25,831 nt of DNA from a virus, in IMG/VR virus record IMGVR_UViG_3300031772_000248, positions 1-25,831 of that record; one strand, given 5' to 3'. Position numbers and translations under genes: made by a program. The notes beneath the pieces were generated by a model, which did no database searches, was not told the origin of the DNA, and saw nothing but the letters and a program-made list of their open reading frames with translations. This document shows, in pieces, positions 23,888 through 25,831 of the stretch (positions within the stretch are counted from its first letter, which is position 1; every line of letters begins with the position of its first letter).

Positions 23888-25122
23888 AGGGGTAATCGGT
23901 CCAATTTTGATAGAATGACGTCGAGGCTCGAGTTCGACAGCTTGCTGCCCTCGTACGTCTTCCTGATCCAATCCAAGGCATTTCGCGAACGATTTTCCCA
24001 GAGGTTGAAGTAAGGCGCCGTCCAGTCGCCTGACAGCATCACCTGTTCAGCGAATCGTTTCCGTGATGTTCCCGCTTCTTCACGGAACAGCGCCACGTTG
24101 GCATCGATGCTCTTGCAATACTTCAGAAAAGAATCCTGAATGTGCAACAACTTGTCACCGATGTCTTTCTCGACCAACGGTATCACGTCATCCAATTCGC
24201 CCAAGATGATGCATTCCAAGGCCGACCGTGGACTCACAGTCACCATGTCTTTGGCCCGTGAACTCATGACCCAGGCCTTGTTTTTGATCTTCAAGCGATT
24301 GAACTTAGAATCGACAACGACTGCTCCTTCGAGTTTAGCAGGATCGGCACAGTCAATGAACGTCACTAGCGCTGTCGGCTCACGGAGGCCCCACGTTTGG
24401 GGCCGACCCACGTGCTGCAAACGCAAGTCTTCAATTGAAACCTCACGGCCTGAGGCCGTGTGCCGCGCTGCCAACAGGTGAACACGTGGTTCATCGTATT
24501 TGACAACGACACGGTTGTGTGGACTGGTCAATTCGAAGACGTAAGTCAGTTCCTTATTGAGGTGGACAACTTTATCGAATCCATCAGGATTCCACCCTAG
24601 CTTCTGGCCAGAGCTCGCCTCGCGAGAGGCAATTAGTGCCTTGAAAAACAATCCTGAGAACGTCATGTCACCGATCTGCAGGTCGTCCTTACGGATCGGC
24701 AAGTCAGCCTCGGGCACCCCTCGCGTGGCAGCGTGCCACCGGTCCTGTGCGGGATCCCAATAGACAATGATGCAAGTCCCGTCGAGCTTCTCGTAGACGC
24801 GCAGGCCCGGGTCTGACCAGTCAATCATAGCCCCCGCGGGATCACCGTGATTATAAAATCGATTCATGGGCCAGGCCAAGAGTTCCACTTCACCTACACG
24901 AGCGTCCTTCCAATCGTCTTCGGGCAATCGTTTGGCCGGTCGGATCACCATGCCGCGGCACTGTTCCGCGATCAGGTCGCCATTTTTCACCAGGATTTGG
25001 TCGTAATTCAAGCTGAGTTTATCACCACCAGCACTCAACCGCGAACAGACACCGTGGTCGTCTTCTAGTTGTCGCAAAGAGTGCAAGCGCAGGTATTCGA
25101 TCACTAGAGGCTTCATCATCAT
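23872..25122 (-). CDS. T4 Rnl1-like RNA ligase
   Basis: A 416-residue ATP-dependent RNA ligase that would seal 5'-phosphate and 3'-hydroxyl RNA ends. Nucleotidyltransferase motifs appear in order: an N-terminal RGMVI segment (56-60), motif I EKLDGT with Lys112 as the AMP-accepting lysine, motif III/IIIa FELTSPHNRVVV (196-207), motif IV LEGAVVV with Glu265, and motif V LKIKNK with Lys278 and Lys280. T4 Rnl1 is 374 residues, so the C-terminal domain is somewhat longer. All key residues are present, so it should be active. Three successive ATGs begin the gene. AGGAG (25125-25129) is 2, 5 and 8 bases from them, so the second or third (25119 or 25116) may be the real start. Confidence 0.9.
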   Translation of the reverse strand: MMMKPLVIEYLRLHSLRQLEDDHGVCSRLSAGGDKLSLNYDQILVKNGDLIAEQCRGMVIRPAKRLPEDDWKDARVGEVELLAWPMNRFYNHGDPAGAMIDWSDPGLRVYEKLDGTCIIVYWDPAQDRWHAATRGVPEADLPIRKDDLQIGDMTFSGLFFKALIASREASSGQKLGWNPDGFDKVVHLNKELTYVFELTSPHNRVVVKYDEPRVHLLAARHTASGREVSIEDLRLQHVGRPQTWGLREPTALVTFIDCADPAKLEGAVVVDSKFNRLKIKNKAWVMSSRAKDMVTVSPRSALECIILGELDDVIPLVEKDIGDKLLHIQDSFLKYCKSIDANVALFREEAGTSRKRFAEQVMLSGDWTAPYFNLWENRSRNALDWIRKTYEGSKLSNSSLDVILSKLDRLPLTRDS

Positions 25123-25124
25123 GG

Positions 25125-25129
25125 CTCCT
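25125..25129 (-). promoter_or_regulatory. Shine-Dalgarno of the RNA ligase gene
   Basis: AGGAG on the coding strand precedes the ATG-ATG-ATG start cluster. Spacing favours the second or third ATG over the first. Confidence 0.6.
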
Positions 25130-25195
25130 ATTTATGAACATTGTACCATGCCAAAGGCAAACAATACACCGTCCAACAGGATGATAAGATCAATC

Positions 25196-25831
25196 ATGCG
25201 ATCCGATATGAATCTCTTGAAAGAGTGCATTCGGGTCATCCTCTGCGAGGAAATAGGTCCACGGAGACTCCGTGTGTTCGATTTTGACGATACGTTGGTC
25301 AAAACAGGGTCTAAAGTTGGCGTCAACAACAAGGTCACAGGCAAACATTTCTTGTTGACGCCAGGTGAATTCGCCGTCTATGTTGCAAATCCTGATGAAA
25401 TTTTTGACTACAGCGACTTTGAACGCCTCGTTGATCCCCAAACTATCCATTGGACCGGGCGCATCTTGGGAAACATATATGCAAAACATGGACCTGCCGG
25501 CGTCGTCATCCTGACCGCCCGTGGAAATCCAGCACCGATCAAACAATTTTTGAACGACGCAGGGTTCCCAGGAATCGAAGTCCAGGCACTGGGGTCTGCA
25601 GATCCTCAAGCCAAAGCAGATTGGATCGATGCCCGCATTTCACAGGAGGGGCTACACCTGGTCGAGTTTTTTGACGACTCGTACAAGAACATTGCGGCAG
25701 TCAAGGCGCTGCAGGACAAACACCCAGGCGTCAAGGTCATTGTTCGGCACATCGTGCATCACCACGAACCACCGGGCTTCACCATGAAGCCTATAGAAAA
25801 CTTAACCGTCCGAAGGTTCAGGTTCCACTTC
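25196..25831 (+). CDS. HAD-superfamily phosphatase-like protein, 3'-truncated by window end
   Basis: At least 212 residues, with no stop before the window edge. It has all four HAD motifs: I, VFDFDDTL (Asp29 nucleophile, Asp31 acid/base, Thr33); II, VVILTARG (Thr107); III, Lys140 in PQAKADW; IV, FFDDS (Asp160, Asp161). The long insert between motifs I and II resembles a cap. The helical N-terminus MNLLKECIRVILCEE is amphipathic. It could be a polynucleotide 3'-phosphatase-like or RNA-repair HAD enzyme, given the divergent RNA ligase next door, but substrate is not shown by sequence. The start is uncertain: in-frame ATGs lie at 25121, 25148, 25181 and 25196 without a strong ribosome site. I use 25196 because AAGA lies near it and the helix follows directly. 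The minus-strand ORF at 25190-25609 is a shadow. Confidence 0.8.
   Translation, partial: MRSDMNLLKECIRVILCEEIGPRRLRVFDFDDTLVKTGSKVGVNNKVTGKHFLLTPGEFAVYVANPDEIFDYSDFERLVDPQTIHWTGRILGNIYAKHGPAGVVILTARGNPAPIKQFLNDAGFPGIEVQALGSADPQAKADWIDARISQEGLHLVEFFDDSYKNIAAVKALQDKHPGVKVIVRHIVHHHEPPGFTMKPIENLTVRRFRFHF

Noticed and set aside
23751-23981. 76-residue minus-strand ORF between the ligase and the small gene
   Set aside because: Its first half is a shadow of the ligase C-terminus in another frame. The second half has no ribosome site, although its stop overlaps the small gene's ATG (ATGA).
25130-25137. CATAAATA on the minus strand as a T4-type late promoter for the ligase
   Set aside because: One mismatch from TATAAATA, but it lies so near the ATG that transcription would start at or past the Shine-Dalgarno.
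25138-25145. TACAAT as a -10 box for the ligase (minus strand)
   Set aside because: No acceptable -35 hexamer at 16-18 bases, so support is too weak to list.
25190-25609. 139-residue minus-strand ORF
   Set aside because: Antisense to the HAD gene, whose four motifs make the + strand the coding one.

Overview
This window looks like part of the tail/baseplate module of a contractile-tailed (myovirus-type) bacteriophage. The evidence is a run of tightly packed, mostly + strand genes that includes a gp25-like baseplate wedge/lysozyme-fold protein, a gp6/J-like baseplate wedge protein, a gp5-like OB-fold/spike protein, a gp55-like phage sigma factor, several very large beta-rich virion proteins and a tail-fibre cluster. 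Most genes abut or overlap by 1-4 bases (TGATG, ATGA or TAATG junctions). I see no tRNA, rRNA, CRISPR array or transposase. The host cannot be read from the sequence. The gp5/gp25-type baseplate and tail-borne peptidase fit a bacterial host, but this does not identify it.

Layout. 2-2143: a GT4-type glycosyltransferase, cut at its 5' end by the window edge and split by a 394-residue LAGLIDADG intein in its active-site motif. 2145-3305: a second, intein-free glycosyltransferase. 3302-4804: a small membrane protein, a sigma-like factor and a small charged coiled-coil protein. 4833-8169: a gp5-like spike protein, then an unusual protein that joins proline-punctuated hydrophobic repeats to a putative NlpC/P60- or CHAP-like cysteine peptidase. 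8178-10547: gp25-like and gp6-like wedge proteins. 10547-20550: four virion structural proteins, some with lectin-like folds (DNRLRE-like, tandem LamG-like, nidogen-like). 20557-23592: the tail-fibre/adhesin cluster, with sharp internal changes in base composition. 23596-25122: minus strand, a 52-residue gene and an Rnl1-like RNA ligase, separated by a double-hairpin intergenic stretch. 25196-end: a divergent HAD-superfamily phosphatase-like gene running off the window.

How the genes may work together. The 4833-23592 block probably builds the baseplate, spike and fibres. The spike and peptidase would breach the envelope, and the lectin-like proteins and fibres would contact surface glycans. 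The sigma-like factor could direct late transcription of these genes. The glycosyltransferases could modify phage DNA, virion proteins or host glycans; the sequence does not say which. The RNA ligase and HAD protein suggest an RNA-repair or nucleic-acid end-healing function next to the structural module.

The strongest points for a second look are the intein in a glycosyltransferase catalytic motif, the repeat-peptidase fusion, the 72% GC patch inside an otherwise ~40% GC fibre gene, and the back-to-back hairpins at the end of the RNA ligase gene. All family assignments come from reading motifs by eye; no database search was possible.
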